Shown here: positions 54,038 through 62,338 of the stretch, in pieces
Layout: every line of letters starts with the position of its first letter
Position numbering within the stretch: position 1 is the first letter of the stretch
Source of the DNA: Variovorax paradoxus
GTDB taxonomy: Bacteria; Pseudomonadota; Gammaproteobacteria; Burkholderiales; Burkholderiaceae_C
NCBI RefSeq assembly: GCF_018614915.1
Contig: NZ_JAGGNU010000043.1
Span: forward strand, 36,021 to 100,020
DNA: 64,000 bases
Direction of reading: 5' to 3'
The notes under the pieces: model-generated
Told to the model about the DNA's origin: nothing
The model's database searches: none
Seen by the model: the letters and a program-made list of their open reading frames with translations, nothing else
Made by a program: the position numbers and the translations under genes

Positions 54038-55169
54038 GGTGGTGATCCAGGGGCTGTGTCGGATGATCTGCGGCGGGAAAGCGGTCGCCCCGAAACGCGT
54101 CCAGCTCCTCGGGCGCGGCTGCGCCGTCGATCCACGGGGCGATGCGAAAGGCGTGGGCCGCGGCCAGGGTCACGCCGCTGTGGCACGTGACGACGTAGGC
54201 GCCTGGGCAGGATTTCGATTCCTGGTAGATCGGATAGCCGTCGGGCGTCATCACCCGCAACGCGCCCCATACCCGAACCACATTGAGCTGGCCGAGCATG
54301 GGAAAACTGGCGACGGCGCGGCGCGCGAGCTCGGCCAAGGTGCTGGTCGTCGTGCTGTCGTCAAAGCCCGCATCTTCCATGGACTCCCCGATCTGGATGC
54401 CGCCCTCGTCGGTCTGCCGGATATGGCCCGTGGGATAGTCGAAGAGCTTCTCGGAGCGCTCGGTGACGATCAATTGCCCGCGATTCGGCCGCACCGGCGC
54501 ATGGAGGCCGACTTGACCGGCCAGGCGCGCATTGCCCAGCCCCGCGGCCAGGACGAGCTTGGGCGCGCGAAACTGCTGACCCCGGATGTGCGCTGTGAAC
54601 ACGCCGTCTGCGTGCGTGATGCGCTCCACCCCGTGGCCTGTCTTCAGCATCACGCCCCGCTGGGTGCACGCGGAGTGCAGGGCGCGCAGCAGCTTGAGCG
54701 GATTGACATGACCGTCCATCGGCGAGTAGCTGGCGCCCACCACCTTCGGTCCGACGTGAGGCAATCGCTGCAGCAGGGCCGCCCGGTCCAGGATCTCGAA
54801 CGGGTAGTCGCCGCCCACCTCATCGCGGACCGCGGCAAGCCGCTCGCTGCGCGCCTCGAGTTCAGCCTCGGAAAAGCACAGGAAGAAGCCGCCGGTCTGC
54901 TTGGCCTGGACATCGATGCCTGTTTCGCCCTGAAGTCGCGCCGCCAGCGTCGGCCACTGCCGCGCAGACTCCCGGGTCCAGCGGGCATAGTGGGGAACGC
55001 CGCGCCCCTTGCCGTGAACCCAGATCAAGCCGAAGTTCCCGCGCGAAGCGCGAAACACATCGTCGCCTTCATCCAGGACCGTGATGTTCTTGCCAAGCTG
55101 GCCCAGCCCGTAGGCCACTGCCGTGCCGACCAAGCCGCCGCCAATCACGATCACATCGCTCGAGAACAT
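54027..55169 (-). CDS. DadA-like FAD-dependent oxidoreductase (opine oxidase B-like)
   Basis: 380 residues. FAD-binding start DVIVIGGGLVGTAVAYGLGQ, FRASRGNFGLIWVHGKG, PMDGHVNPLKLLRALHSAC, and the end CHSGVTLAAAHAFRIAPWI. The D-amino-acid-oxidase/glycine-oxidase fold; with the two genes after it, it makes the three-part set of opine or D-amino-acid dehydrogenases. The substrate may be a secondary amine or imino acid. Overlaps the small subunit gene by 11 bases. Confidence 0.9.
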   Translation of the reverse strand: MFSSDVIVIGGGLVGTAVAYGLGQLGKNITVLDEGDDVFRASRGNFGLIWVHGKGRGVPHYARWTRESARQWPTLAARLQGETGIDVQAKQTGGFFLCFSEAELEARSERLAAVRDEVGGDYPFEILDRAALLQRLPHVGPKVVGASYSPMDGHVNPLKLLRALHSACTQRGVMLKTGHGVERITHADGVFTAHIRGQQFRAPKLVLAAGLGNARLAGQVGLHAPVRPNRGQLIVTERSEKLFDYPTGHIRQTDEGGIQIGESMEDAGFDDSTTTSTLAELARRAVASFPMLGQLNVVRVWGALRVMTPDGYPIYQESKSCPGAYVVTCHSGVTLAAAHAFRIAPWIDGAAAPEELDAFRGDRFPAADHPTQPLDHHHAH

Positions 55170-55237
55170 GTATGCCTTGGTGCCGGTTATCGCGATGCTG
55201 CAGATGCAGGCAGGGTTCGGCGCGTCGCAGGCGCGGC

Positions 55238-56563
55238 CTAGAAATCAGCGACCTTGCCCCATGCCGAGTCGCTGAACCGCTCGGGCCGGTACGGTGCGGG
55301 ATCAACGATCGGTTCGGCACCGGTGGCAAGGTCCGCGATGAGGTGGCCGGCGCCAGGGCCGATTCCAAAGCCGTGTCCGGAAAAGCCCGCAGCCAGGATG
55401 AAACCTGGTATGGACGGCACTTCGCCGATGCCGGGCACACCGTCCGGCGTGCTGTCGACAAAGCCGGCCCAGGCGTCCGTGATCCTTGCTTCGCGCAGTT
55501 CAGGCAGGAGTTCGACAGCGCGACGGTGGGTCTGCCTGATCGTCGGCAGATCGGGCTTCGGATCCAGGATGCGCACCCGCTCCATGGGCGTCGGCGCATC
55601 GAGCCGCCACCGCTTCAGCGTTTCGTGGCCACCACGAATGCCTTGCAGGCCTCCCGGAAGAAGGCTGCGCCAGCGCTTGGCGAACATGGGCACGAATTGC
55701 GGGGCGAAGCGCATGAACTGTGGCGTCACGTCCACGCGCGCGCGGCCGCTGATGGCCAGTGCGTAGCGTCCGTCGTTACGGCGCGTCACGGAGACGCCTG
55801 CGGTAAACAGGGCATCCGGCAAGCGATGCTCCACAGGGGACACGCTAAGGATGGATTGCCGGATCGAGGCCTGGGGAAAACGGATGCCGAGCTGGCGGCA
55901 GAACGAGGAGGCCCAGGCGCCCCCGGCAAGCACGGCCGTCTTGGTCTTGATGACCCCGGCTTCGGTGATGACGCCGCTGACCCGTCCGCCTTCCGTCTCG
56001 ATGCCGCGGGCAGCACAATTCTGGTGGACGCTGCCGCCAAGCTTGATGAGCGCAGCTGCCACCGCGGGCGCAGCCTTGGCAGGATCGGCGGTGCCATCGC
56101 TGGGCGAGAAGACGCCGCCTTTCCAGGCGCGGCCGGTCGCCTGCCCCCGCTGAGCTGCCTGCCGGCTATTCAGCATGTAGGTTGTCACTCCGGCGGTCTT
56201 CGCAAAATCGCGCCAGCTGGACCAGCGGGACAGCTCGGCCTCGTCGTTACTGAGATACAAGAGCCCGCAGCGATGAAAGCCCGTGTCTTCCCCGCTTTCG
56301 GCGGCAAACCGTTCCCAGAGATCAAGGCTCTTGCTCGCCATCGGCAGTTCGCGAGCGTCCCGGTTCTGCTGCCGGCACCAGCCCCAGTTGCGGCTCGATT
56401 GCTCGGCGCCGATCCTTCCCTTTTCGACCAGGGCGACCGACACACCGCGCTTGGCCAGGTAGTAGGCGGTAAAGACGCCGATGATGCCGCCGCCGATCAC
56501 GACGACGTCAGCGGAGGCCGGCGGCGTGGGGGAGGTGTTGATATGGTGCAGCGGAGGGGACAT
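55238..56563 (-). CDS. Second DadA-like FAD-dependent oxidoreductase
   Basis: 441 residues. FAD site DVVVIGGGIIGVFTAYYLAK, GRIGAEQSSRNWGWCRQQNRD (a sequence typical of this oxidase subgroup), GGAWASSFCRQLGIRFP and the C-terminal AWAGFVDSTPDGVPGIG with ILAAGFSGHGFGIGPGAGHL. The ATG at 56563 is chosen because the FAD motif then begins near residue 20. About 70 bases separate it from the first DadA-like gene. Two such oxidases in one operon suggest sequential oxidation of an amine compound. Confidence 0.9.
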   Translation of the reverse strand: MSPPLHHINTSPTPPASADVVVIGGGIIGVFTAYYLAKRGVSVALVEKGRIGAEQSSRNWGWCRQQNRDARELPMASKSLDLWERFAAESGEDTGFHRCGLLYLSNDEAELSRWSSWRDFAKTAGVTTYMLNSRQAAQRGQATGRAWKGGVFSPSDGTADPAKAAPAVAAALIKLGGSVHQNCAARGIETEGGRVSGVITEAGVIKTKTAVLAGGAWASSFCRQLGIRFPQASIRQSILSVSPVEHRLPDALFTAGVSVTRRNDGRYALAISGRARVDVTPQFMRFAPQFVPMFAKRWRSLLPGGLQGIRGGHETLKRWRLDAPTPMERVRILDPKPDLPTIRQTHRRAVELLPELREARITDAWAGFVDSTPDGVPGIGEVPSIPGFILAAGFSGHGFGIGPGAGHLIADLATGAEPIVDPAPYRPERFSDSAWGKVADF

Positions 56564-56583
56564 GATGAATCTCGCTCGTCGAT

Positions 56584-57303
56584 TCAAGCCTGGACGCTTT
56601 GAACCACGTAGAACTTCGCGACGCGATCGCTGCTTTCCCATCCGATCGGTGCGCCCTGGGGCACGAACAGCGCATCTCCGGCGCTCACCGACAGCACGCT
56701 GCCATCGGGGGCTGCGAACCGCACGCTGCCGGCCAGGAGATGCATGAACTCGTTCATGCGATGCGGACGAACAACCCGGTGGTAGGGTGTTGAGTCCCAG
56801 GTGCCCGCGAGGTACTGCGCGCCCTCCTCGGTGAAGACATTGTCGCTGCGGCATTGCGGAGTCGGGCCCAGCAGCGCTTCCGCCGGTGGCGGTGTGGAGG
56901 GCTTGAAGTCGGCGTTGGCGCGCAAGGGGATGAGGCCGGGGTTGGTCGGCTTCTCGCAAGCGGCCGCGCAAAATGAAAACCGCACGCGGGATGCGGCCTG
57001 GATATGGAGCGAGGTACCGCATCCGATGACGACACCCGCCTGGGGACCGACCACCAGCGGGGCCGCCCCTGCCGCCGTCAGGGTCAGCTCTCCTTCGACC
57101 ACGACGATGGTTTCGATGTGGGGATAGCTTGCAACTTCGAGCTCGCCGATGAAGCTGGTCCGGCCCGCGATCATCGCGCCCGGCCCTTCCCACGCGATCT
57201 CGCGATGTCGCGCAAAAGGATCGTCCTTGCCGAACGCCGCGTTGCGGAAGGAGGTTGAAACGGGTGCGCCGTCGGCGCGATGCAGCACTAGGGCCACGGT
57301 CAT
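56584..57303 (-). CDS. Bicupin protein
   Basis: 239 residues with two cupin halves. The first has ASYPHIETIVVVEGELTLTAAG, the second YHRVVRPHRMNEFMHLLAGSVRFAAPDGS and GDALFVPQGAPIGWESSD. His/Glu metal positions are kept at least in the second. Members of this group appear beside DadA-like oxidases and aldehyde dehydrogenases in polyamine or opine breakdown clusters; the exact role is unknown. 20 bases separate it from the downstream oxidase gene. Confidence 0.82.
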   Translation of the reverse strand: MTVALVLHRADGAPVSTSFRNAAFGKDDPFARHREIAWEGPGAMIAGRTSFIGELEVASYPHIETIVVVEGELTLTAAGAAPLVVGPQAGVVIGCGTSLHIQAASRVRFSFCAAACEKPTNPGLIPLRANADFKPSTPPPAEALLGPTPQCRSDNVFTEEGAQYLAGTWDSTPYHRVVRPHRMNEFMHLLAGSVRFAAPDGSVLSVSAGDALFVPQGAPIGWESSDRVAKFYVVQSVQA

Positions 57304-57342
57304 GATTGCTCCTGCGCGTTGCGCGATGATTTCACTGAAAAC

Positions 57343-58875
57343 TTAAGCGGCGGTACTTCGCGTCGGCGCAGTCGAGGCATCCTGGAAGCCAAGAATGGCT
57401 TTGGTTTCCAGATACTCCTCAAGACCTTCTATGCCGTATTCGCGGCCATTTCCTGACCGCTTGTATCCGCCGAACGGGGCATGGGGGTTCCAGGCCGGAT
57501 AGTTGATGTGCACCTGCCCGGAGCGGATGCGCGCCGCGACGGCGCGCGCCGCGCCGAGGTCCTCCCCTTGCACATGGGCGCCCAGGCCGTAGACAGTGCC
57601 ATTGGCAATCTCCACAGCCTCGTCCACGCTGTCGTAGGGGATCAACGCGAGCACCGGCCCGAAGATCTCCTCCTGCGCGATCTGCATTTGAGGATGCACC
57701 GCGGTGAAGATGGTCGGACGGCAGTAGAAGCCGCGTCTTAAAGCCTCTGGCCGTCCGAGGCCACCACAGATGAGCCGCGCGCCTTCGGCGATTCCGAGGC
57801 CGATCATTTCTTGCACCCGATTGAACTGGGCGCGATTCGCCACCGGACCGTGCGTGGTCTGCTCGGAGCGCGGATCGCCCACGACGATGCTGGATGCCGC
57901 TTCGAGCGCGATCCGTTCAATCTCCTTGAGGCGCTCGCGGGGCACGATCATGCGAGTCGGCGCGCTGCAGGATTGGCCGACGTTGCGAAAGGCGGCCGCC
58001 ACGCCTGCCGGTACGGCACGCGCCAGGTCCGCATCCGGCAAGATGAGGTTGGGCGATTTCCCACCGAGTTCCTGGGCCACGCGCTTCACTGTCGGGGCCG
58101 CCGCTTGGGCAACCAGGACGCCGGCCCTCGTCGAACCCGTGATCGAGATCATGTCCACGTCGGGATGCGCGGCCAATGCGGCGCCGACCTCCGGTCCTTC
58201 ACCGTTCACAAGGTTGAACACACCCGGCGGGACGCCGGCATCGTGCACCACCTCGGCAAAGAGCAAGGCGCTCAGGGGCGACAGCTCGCTGGGCTTCAAA
58301 ACGACCGTACATCCCGCTGCCAGGGCGGGGCCGACCTTGGCGGTGATCTGGTAGAGCGGCCAGTTCCATGGTGTGATCAGGCCGCACACGCCGATGGCCT
58401 CGCGCATGATGGCCATGTCCCCCCGATGGGTGAGAAACGCATAGCTCGCGACGTTGTCCCGTGCCACGCGGATGTGCTGTGCCGCAGACGGCACCTGCGT
58501 GCTGCGCGCAAAGCCGATGGCAGCGCCCATCTCCAGCGAGATCGCCTGAGCGAACAGTTCTGCGCGCTCGAGGATCAGGGCGTGGACGCGATCGAGAAAC
58601 AAGGCCCTGCTCTGGGCGGAACTCACGGACCAGGTCGCGAATGCGCGCCGCGCCGCAGCCACGGCTGCAGCGACATCTCTTGCACTGCCCAGCGCGATTT
58701 CCGCGACAGGCTCCTCGGTCGATGGGTCGACGACGGAGCTGCGAGCTTGCGTTTCGGGCACGACCCACTCGCCGCCAACGAACATGCGATCCAGGCGGCC
58801 AGCGCTCCTGAGGTGCTCGATGATGGAGGAGTTCACGGAGTTGGTCCTTTGCAATACGGCGTCAGGGTTGCTCAT
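57343..58875 (-). CDS. Aldehyde dehydrogenase (NAD(P)+)
   Basis: 510 residues. Family landmarks in order: CGLITPWNWPLYQITAKVGP, AAGCTVVLKPSELSPLSALL, ISITGSTRAGVLV, catalytic Glu in RVAQELGGKSPNLIL, catalytic Cys in NVGQSCSAPTRMIVP, QEEIFGPVLALIPYD and PFGGYKRSGNGREYG. It would oxidise the aldehyde released by the amine oxidases of the same run. Start ATG 58875 (MSNPDAVLQ) or 58899. First gene of the minus-strand run that goes on to 51055. Confidence 0.93.
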   Translation of the reverse strand: MSNPDAVLQRTNSVNSSIIEHLRSAGRLDRMFVGGEWVVPETQARSSVVDPSTEEPVAEIALGSARDVAAAVAAARRAFATWSVSSAQSRALFLDRVHALILERAELFAQAISLEMGAAIGFARSTQVPSAAQHIRVARDNVASYAFLTHRGDMAIMREAIGVCGLITPWNWPLYQITAKVGPALAAGCTVVLKPSELSPLSALLFAEVVHDAGVPPGVFNLVNGEGPEVGAALAAHPDVDMISITGSTRAGVLVAQAAAPTVKRVAQELGGKSPNLILPDADLARAVPAGVAAAFRNVGQSCSAPTRMIVPRERLKEIERIALEAASSIVVGDPRSEQTTHGPVANRAQFNRVQEMIGLGIAEGARLICGGLGRPEALRRGFYCRPTIFTAVHPQMQIAQEEIFGPVLALIPYDSVDEAVEIANGTVYGLGAHVQGEDLGAARAVAARIRSGQVHINYPAWNPHAPFGGYKRSGNGREYGIEGLEEYLETKAILGFQDASTAPTRSTAA

Positions 58876-59219
58876 TGCCGTCCATAAAAGCGTGGCCATG
58901 GATGCTTGGTGATGCGGCGGGGTGCGTCAAGATGGGGCTGAGGTCGGGCCTTTGGATGTCCAAAAGTCTAGGCCGCGTGCCCCTCGCGCCGGTGCTGCAA
59001 TGAGGGTCTTGCGCAAAGCACGCTGCGGTTGTGCGAGTCGCTACAGCAGATCCTGCCATCGCGCATACGTCATGGGCCTTCACATCGGTCGCACTCGACC
59101 GGTAGCGGGCACGCCCAGCACCAAGGCCCACATACCCATCAGCACGAGTCCGAGCAACTGACCCGCAGGGTCTCCGCGGACCTGGCCGAGGGGCTGAAGC
59201 GCGGCTGGGCGACGAAGTC
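58876..59219. other. Gene-poor interval upstream of the aldehyde dehydrogenase
   Basis: About 340 bases. A minus-strand piece near 59100 (GQLLGLVLMGMWALVLGVPA, stop about 59075) looks like a transmembrane helix from a decayed gene, perhaps the same ABC permease as the next entry. Confidence 0.3.
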
Positions 59220-59400
59220 ACGGGGACCGGAGCTGAAACGATCTGGCGCTGCCCCAGCATCAACTCCACGCCTGGGTACAGCGGCATGGCGCGCGCAAGC
59301 GCGGCGTTGGCGAGCGTAGGCACAACGAGGGTCAGCACCGCCCAGCAGCCCATGAGCGCCGTGGCGCTGGCATGGCGCCGCCACGCCGGCGATAGGACAA
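59220..59400 (-). pseudogene. Remnant of an ABC-2-type permease (DUF3526-like)
   Basis: Minus-strand reading ALMGCWAVLTLVVPTLANAA, then MPLYPGVELMLGQRQIV. The pattern of a hydrophobic helix ending in P-x-L-x-N, followed by YPxxxELxxxxR, is what DUF3526 ABC permeases show. The continuation is in other frames, so it is a fragment only. Confidence 0.4.
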
Positions 59401-59538
59401 GGATAGATCGCGCTGGTTGAAAGCGGCGTGATCGAAGCGACCGCCAACTCGCCGGCGGGTGACTGGGCGTTATAGGCGAGGGCCGCTAGTCGCAGGTTGC
59501 ATGTTCGGTGGAGGCCATGGGAGGATCCCCCGCGACCG

Positions 59539-60309
59539 TTACAGCGATAGCGGCAGCCCCAGGTACCGCTCGTACATCATGTCCCTGTGCCGCAGCAGCA
59601 CATCGTCCAGCGCCGCATCGGTCACCGCTTCGCGGAACTCGAAGGCTTGCCGCGTGGCGGGGTCCATTTCGCAAACCGCCTGCGGCAATGGGCGCATCAG
59701 CGCCAGTGCGGTCGCGCTGTAGATATCTACCGCCGTGAAGCTCTTGCCGATGTAGTAGTCGCTGCCGGCTGCCTGCTGCGCCTTCAGCCGCGCCGCCAGC
59801 ATTTTCAGCACCTCCACCACGCGCCCGGGTGCACTCGCGCCCGCCTGCGGGTTGAAGCCGTACTTCCTGCCGATGTATGTCGCAGCCTGCGCAGCGAACC
59901 CGCCCTCCCCTGCGAGGCCTGCCTGCACCAGCTGCAGCCGGCGTGACCAGGCCAGCCCCTGCTCGCCGCAGATCTCGTGGGCCAGGCCGAACATCAGCGC
60001 CCGGTGGGCGGCATCGGCAGGCAAAAGCGACGGCTGCGGCGCGAGTCGCTCGGCCAGCAGCAGGATGTCTGCCCAGCCCGAGCGCGGCGGCTCGTTGTTG
60101 TAGAGGGCCACGGGCGCGCTGCGCTGGCTGGCCCACTCCTTGAGTTGCGGGCTGTCGTAGGCCAGGCGCACCGCCTTCCACGGGAAGCCTTTCACATGCA
60201 AGATGCCCTTGGCCGCCTCGGACCAAGGGCTAGGAATGTGGCCCACCACCACCATGCGCAGGCCGGTGCTGGCGATGGCTTCTTCGACGGTGATGTATTC
60301 GATGGTCAT
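59539..60309 (-). CDS. Glutathione S-transferase-like protein
   Basis: 256 residues. N-terminal thioredoxin-like part: LRMVVVGHIPSPWSEAAKGI and LHVKGFPWKAVRL, with VALYNNEPPRSGWADILLLAERL where the cis-Pro/acidic glutathione loop would be; C-terminal helical domain with YYIGKSFTAVDIYSATALALM, the usual N-capping segment of GST helix 6. The canonical SNAIL/TRAIL motif is not evident. Function unknown, probably detoxification. Stands alone among remnants. Confidence 0.75.
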   Translation of the reverse strand: MTIEYITVEEAIASTGLRMVVVGHIPSPWSEAAKGILHVKGFPWKAVRLAYDSPQLKEWASQRSAPVALYNNEPPRSGWADILLLAERLAPQPSLLPADAAHRALMFGLAHEICGEQGLAWSRRLQLVQAGLAGEGGFAAQAATYIGRKYGFNPQAGASAPGRVVEVLKMLAARLKAQQAAGSDYYIGKSFTAVDIYSATALALMRPLPQAVCEMDPATRQAFEFREAVTDAALDDVLLRHRDMMYERYLGLPLSL

Positions 60310-60373
60310 GCGCGCATTCTGCGCGATGCCCGGTGGTGTGCGCCCCCCCGGGTCGGCCTTCGTTCCGAAAGGT

Positions 60374-60560
60374 CTACTTCACTGCGCGCTGCGACAACCT
60401 GCCGATCTGCACCGCTGAGTAGCCGAGCGCTGCAGCACCTCCTGCGTGTCGCGGTCCACGTGCGCCACGCGGCATTTCACGCCGGGCCGGCGCCCACCTG
60501 CGGTCAGCGGCAGCAGGGGCATGCGCGTGGTCTCACCCTGCCGATCGGGCTCCGTCAACC
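60374..60560 (-). pseudogene. Frameshifted C-terminal remnant of a CaiB/BaiF CoA-transferase
   Basis: The minus strand reads MPLLPLTAGGRRPGV and VDRDTQEVLQ in one frame, then ALGYSAVQIGRLSQRAVK to a TAG (60374-60376) in another. CaiB proteins end in LPLxLxGxRxGV, GEHTxEVLxxLGY and a short helix, so the piece is the last 60 or so codons with one frameshift. Confidence 0.5.
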
Positions 60561-60700
60561 CGCCACTTTCGATCGGGTCGAACAGGAAGTTCTTGCGCGA
60601 AACTGGCCGGAGGCTGGCCATGGCACGGCAAAGCAACTGTCTGCGTAGATTGAAGCACTCTTGCTTGCGGGCCGCATCGATTGATGCTGCTTAGACAACC

Positions 60701-60746
60701 GCTCCTGGCCGGGTGTGTGAGTACGCAACATTGCCAGGTAGCTGAC
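60701..60746 (-). repeat. Copy of the IS110 non-coding-end hairpin
   Basis: Matches 7285-7330 in 38 of 46 positions without gaps. On the minus strand both fold as GCT-x-CCTGGC / GCCAGG-AGC with a 23-base loop and the common core GCGTACTCAC. Differences cluster on both sides of that core. No transposase gene adjoins it, so it is a relic of an IS110 element related to that at 6.2-7.4 kb. Confidence 0.55.
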
Positions 60747-60863
60747 GCTCAGTGCGAAGGGCTGGCCGGCAGCGGCTTCGTCGCCACCGCCAAGCGAGCG
60801 GCTTACCGGGATGAGGCCCCGAATTGCTCGTGGGTTGTTGCGCGGCCAGCACTTCGCCTTCGG

Positions 60864-60948
60864 TCAGATCTCAGTCTGCTCGGAGATCTCCAAAGCGTCG
60901 TCCACCTCAATGCCGAGGTATCTCACGGTCGACTCCAGCCTATGGACT
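60864..60948 (-). pseudogene. C-terminal remnant of a tyrosine integrase
   Basis: Minus-strand reading LESTVRYLGIEVDDALEISE followed by QTEI and TGA at 60864-60866. (T)KLESTVRYLGxExxDALxxxEQTEI is a familiar end of site-specific integrases, just after the catalytic Tyr region. Upstream codons are replaced by the palindrome 60934-60965. Confidence 0.55.
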
Positions 60949-60965
60949 TCAGTCCATAGGCTGGA
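60934..60965. repeat. Perfect 15-bp palindrome
   Basis: TCCAGCCTATGGACT (60934-60948), two bases TC, and the exact reverse complement (60951-60965). No T tract, so not a standard terminator. It lies at the edge of the integrase remnant and 125 bases before the recombinase pair, and could be a recombinase binding or crossover site. Confidence 0.5.
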
Positions 60966-61089
60966 CTATCTCCCGCTTCGGACTATGTCCCGTTCTTGAT
61001 CGGCGCCCTAATCTACCGGGGGTAGGCGGTGGCCTTACTGGACATTGCAATCTTCCCTGCCAGGCAATTTCGCCTGCAAGGAGATCATC

Positions 61090-62338
61090 GTGGAGCCTTC
61101 CTACAAGAGAGCCGATGCGCGGGTCCGCGCGATCGGCGGTACGTCTGCTGAGCACCTCAGCACGTTCGTCACCTGGCTGGGCAGCCAGCAATACTCGGCA
61201 GGATACGCCTGCATCGTGGCGAGACACGCATTGGCCTTCGGACGTTGGTGCGAAGGGCGTGGCATTGACGTCAGGGCGCTGACTGACGACGACGTCGAGC
61301 GATACCAGCGCAGTCGCGCCCGGCGCCGCGCACGACGTCCCGATACGCGCCGCCAAGAACGACAAGCACTGGCGCTGCTGCTGCTCTTCCTGCGCGAGCA
61401 AGGGCTCTGCGCTGCCGCAACTTCATCCGCCACGGCAGTTGACCGCGTTGCCGCAGAGTTCGCACAACACATGCAGCGCAACCAGGGCGCTGGCATCGGC
61501 CACCGTCGACACTTACACCAGGTTGGCCCGTCAGTTCCTGGCCTGGCGCTTCGGGCAGGCAGAGGTCTGCCTGCATGAGCTTCGCCCGAGCGACTCCATC
61601 GCGTTCGTTCGACGAGAGTCGAGGCGCATGGCACCCCCCGCTGTCAAGGGTGTTGCCAAGGCGTTAAGGTCCTTCCTGCGCTTCGGCGAGTTCCGCGGCG
61701 AGGTCCCCGCTGGGCTCGCTGCCGGCGTGCCGTCCGTCGCCACCTGGACGACCACGCCGCCGATCCCCAAGGCGATCGCTGCCGAGCACGCTCAGCGCGC
61801 CATCGACAGCTGCGACCGCTTGACTGCGATCGGCCGACGTGATCGTGCTGTGTTGTTGCTTCTGGCGCGCCTCGGACTGCGCGCCTGTGAGATCGTCAGG
61901 CTGGCTCTGGACGACATCGACTGGGAGCAGGCGCAACTGCGCATTCGCGGCAAGGGCGGACTGCAGAGCCTGCTGCCGCTGCCCGCCGATGTTGGCGCTG
62001 CCATCGCCGTGTATTTGGAGGACGGCCGGCCGATCTGCGAGGACCGGCATGTCTTCCTGCGATCCGTGGCGCCGGTCCGCGGTCTGCTGGAGGGATCGGA
62101 CGGCGTCGGTTCTATCGTGCGCTACGCGCTCGCGCGGGCCAAGGTCGACGCACCACATCGTGGTTCTCATCAATTCCGGCATGCCTTGGCCGCTCACATG
62201 CTTCGGCAAGGCGCGTCGCTGCCCGAGATCGGCCAGGTGCTGCGCCACCGCAGCCCGCAGACCACCAGCATCTACGCCAAGGTGGACCTGGACGCGCTTC
62301 GAGCTGTGGTCATGGCCTGGCCTGGGAGTGCACGATGA
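61090..62338 (+). pseudogene. Tyrosine recombinase, first gene of a RIT-type (recombinase in trio) set, frameshifted
   Basis: About 415 codons in two frames. The N-terminal SAM-like part starts at GTG 61090 after AAGGAG (LSTFVTWLGSQQYSAGYACI, DDVERYQRSRARR); at about 61485 the sense moves by -1 to ASATVDTYTRLARQFLAWRF. The catalytic domain is then complete: LLLARLGLRACEIVRLALDD (first Arg), HRGSHQFRHALAAHMLRQGA (H-x-x-R), VLRHRSPQTTSIYAKVD (Arg and the nucleophile Tyr). It ends in ATGA overlapping the next recombinase, as in RIT elements. The frameshift should abolish a full protein. Confidence 0.75.
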
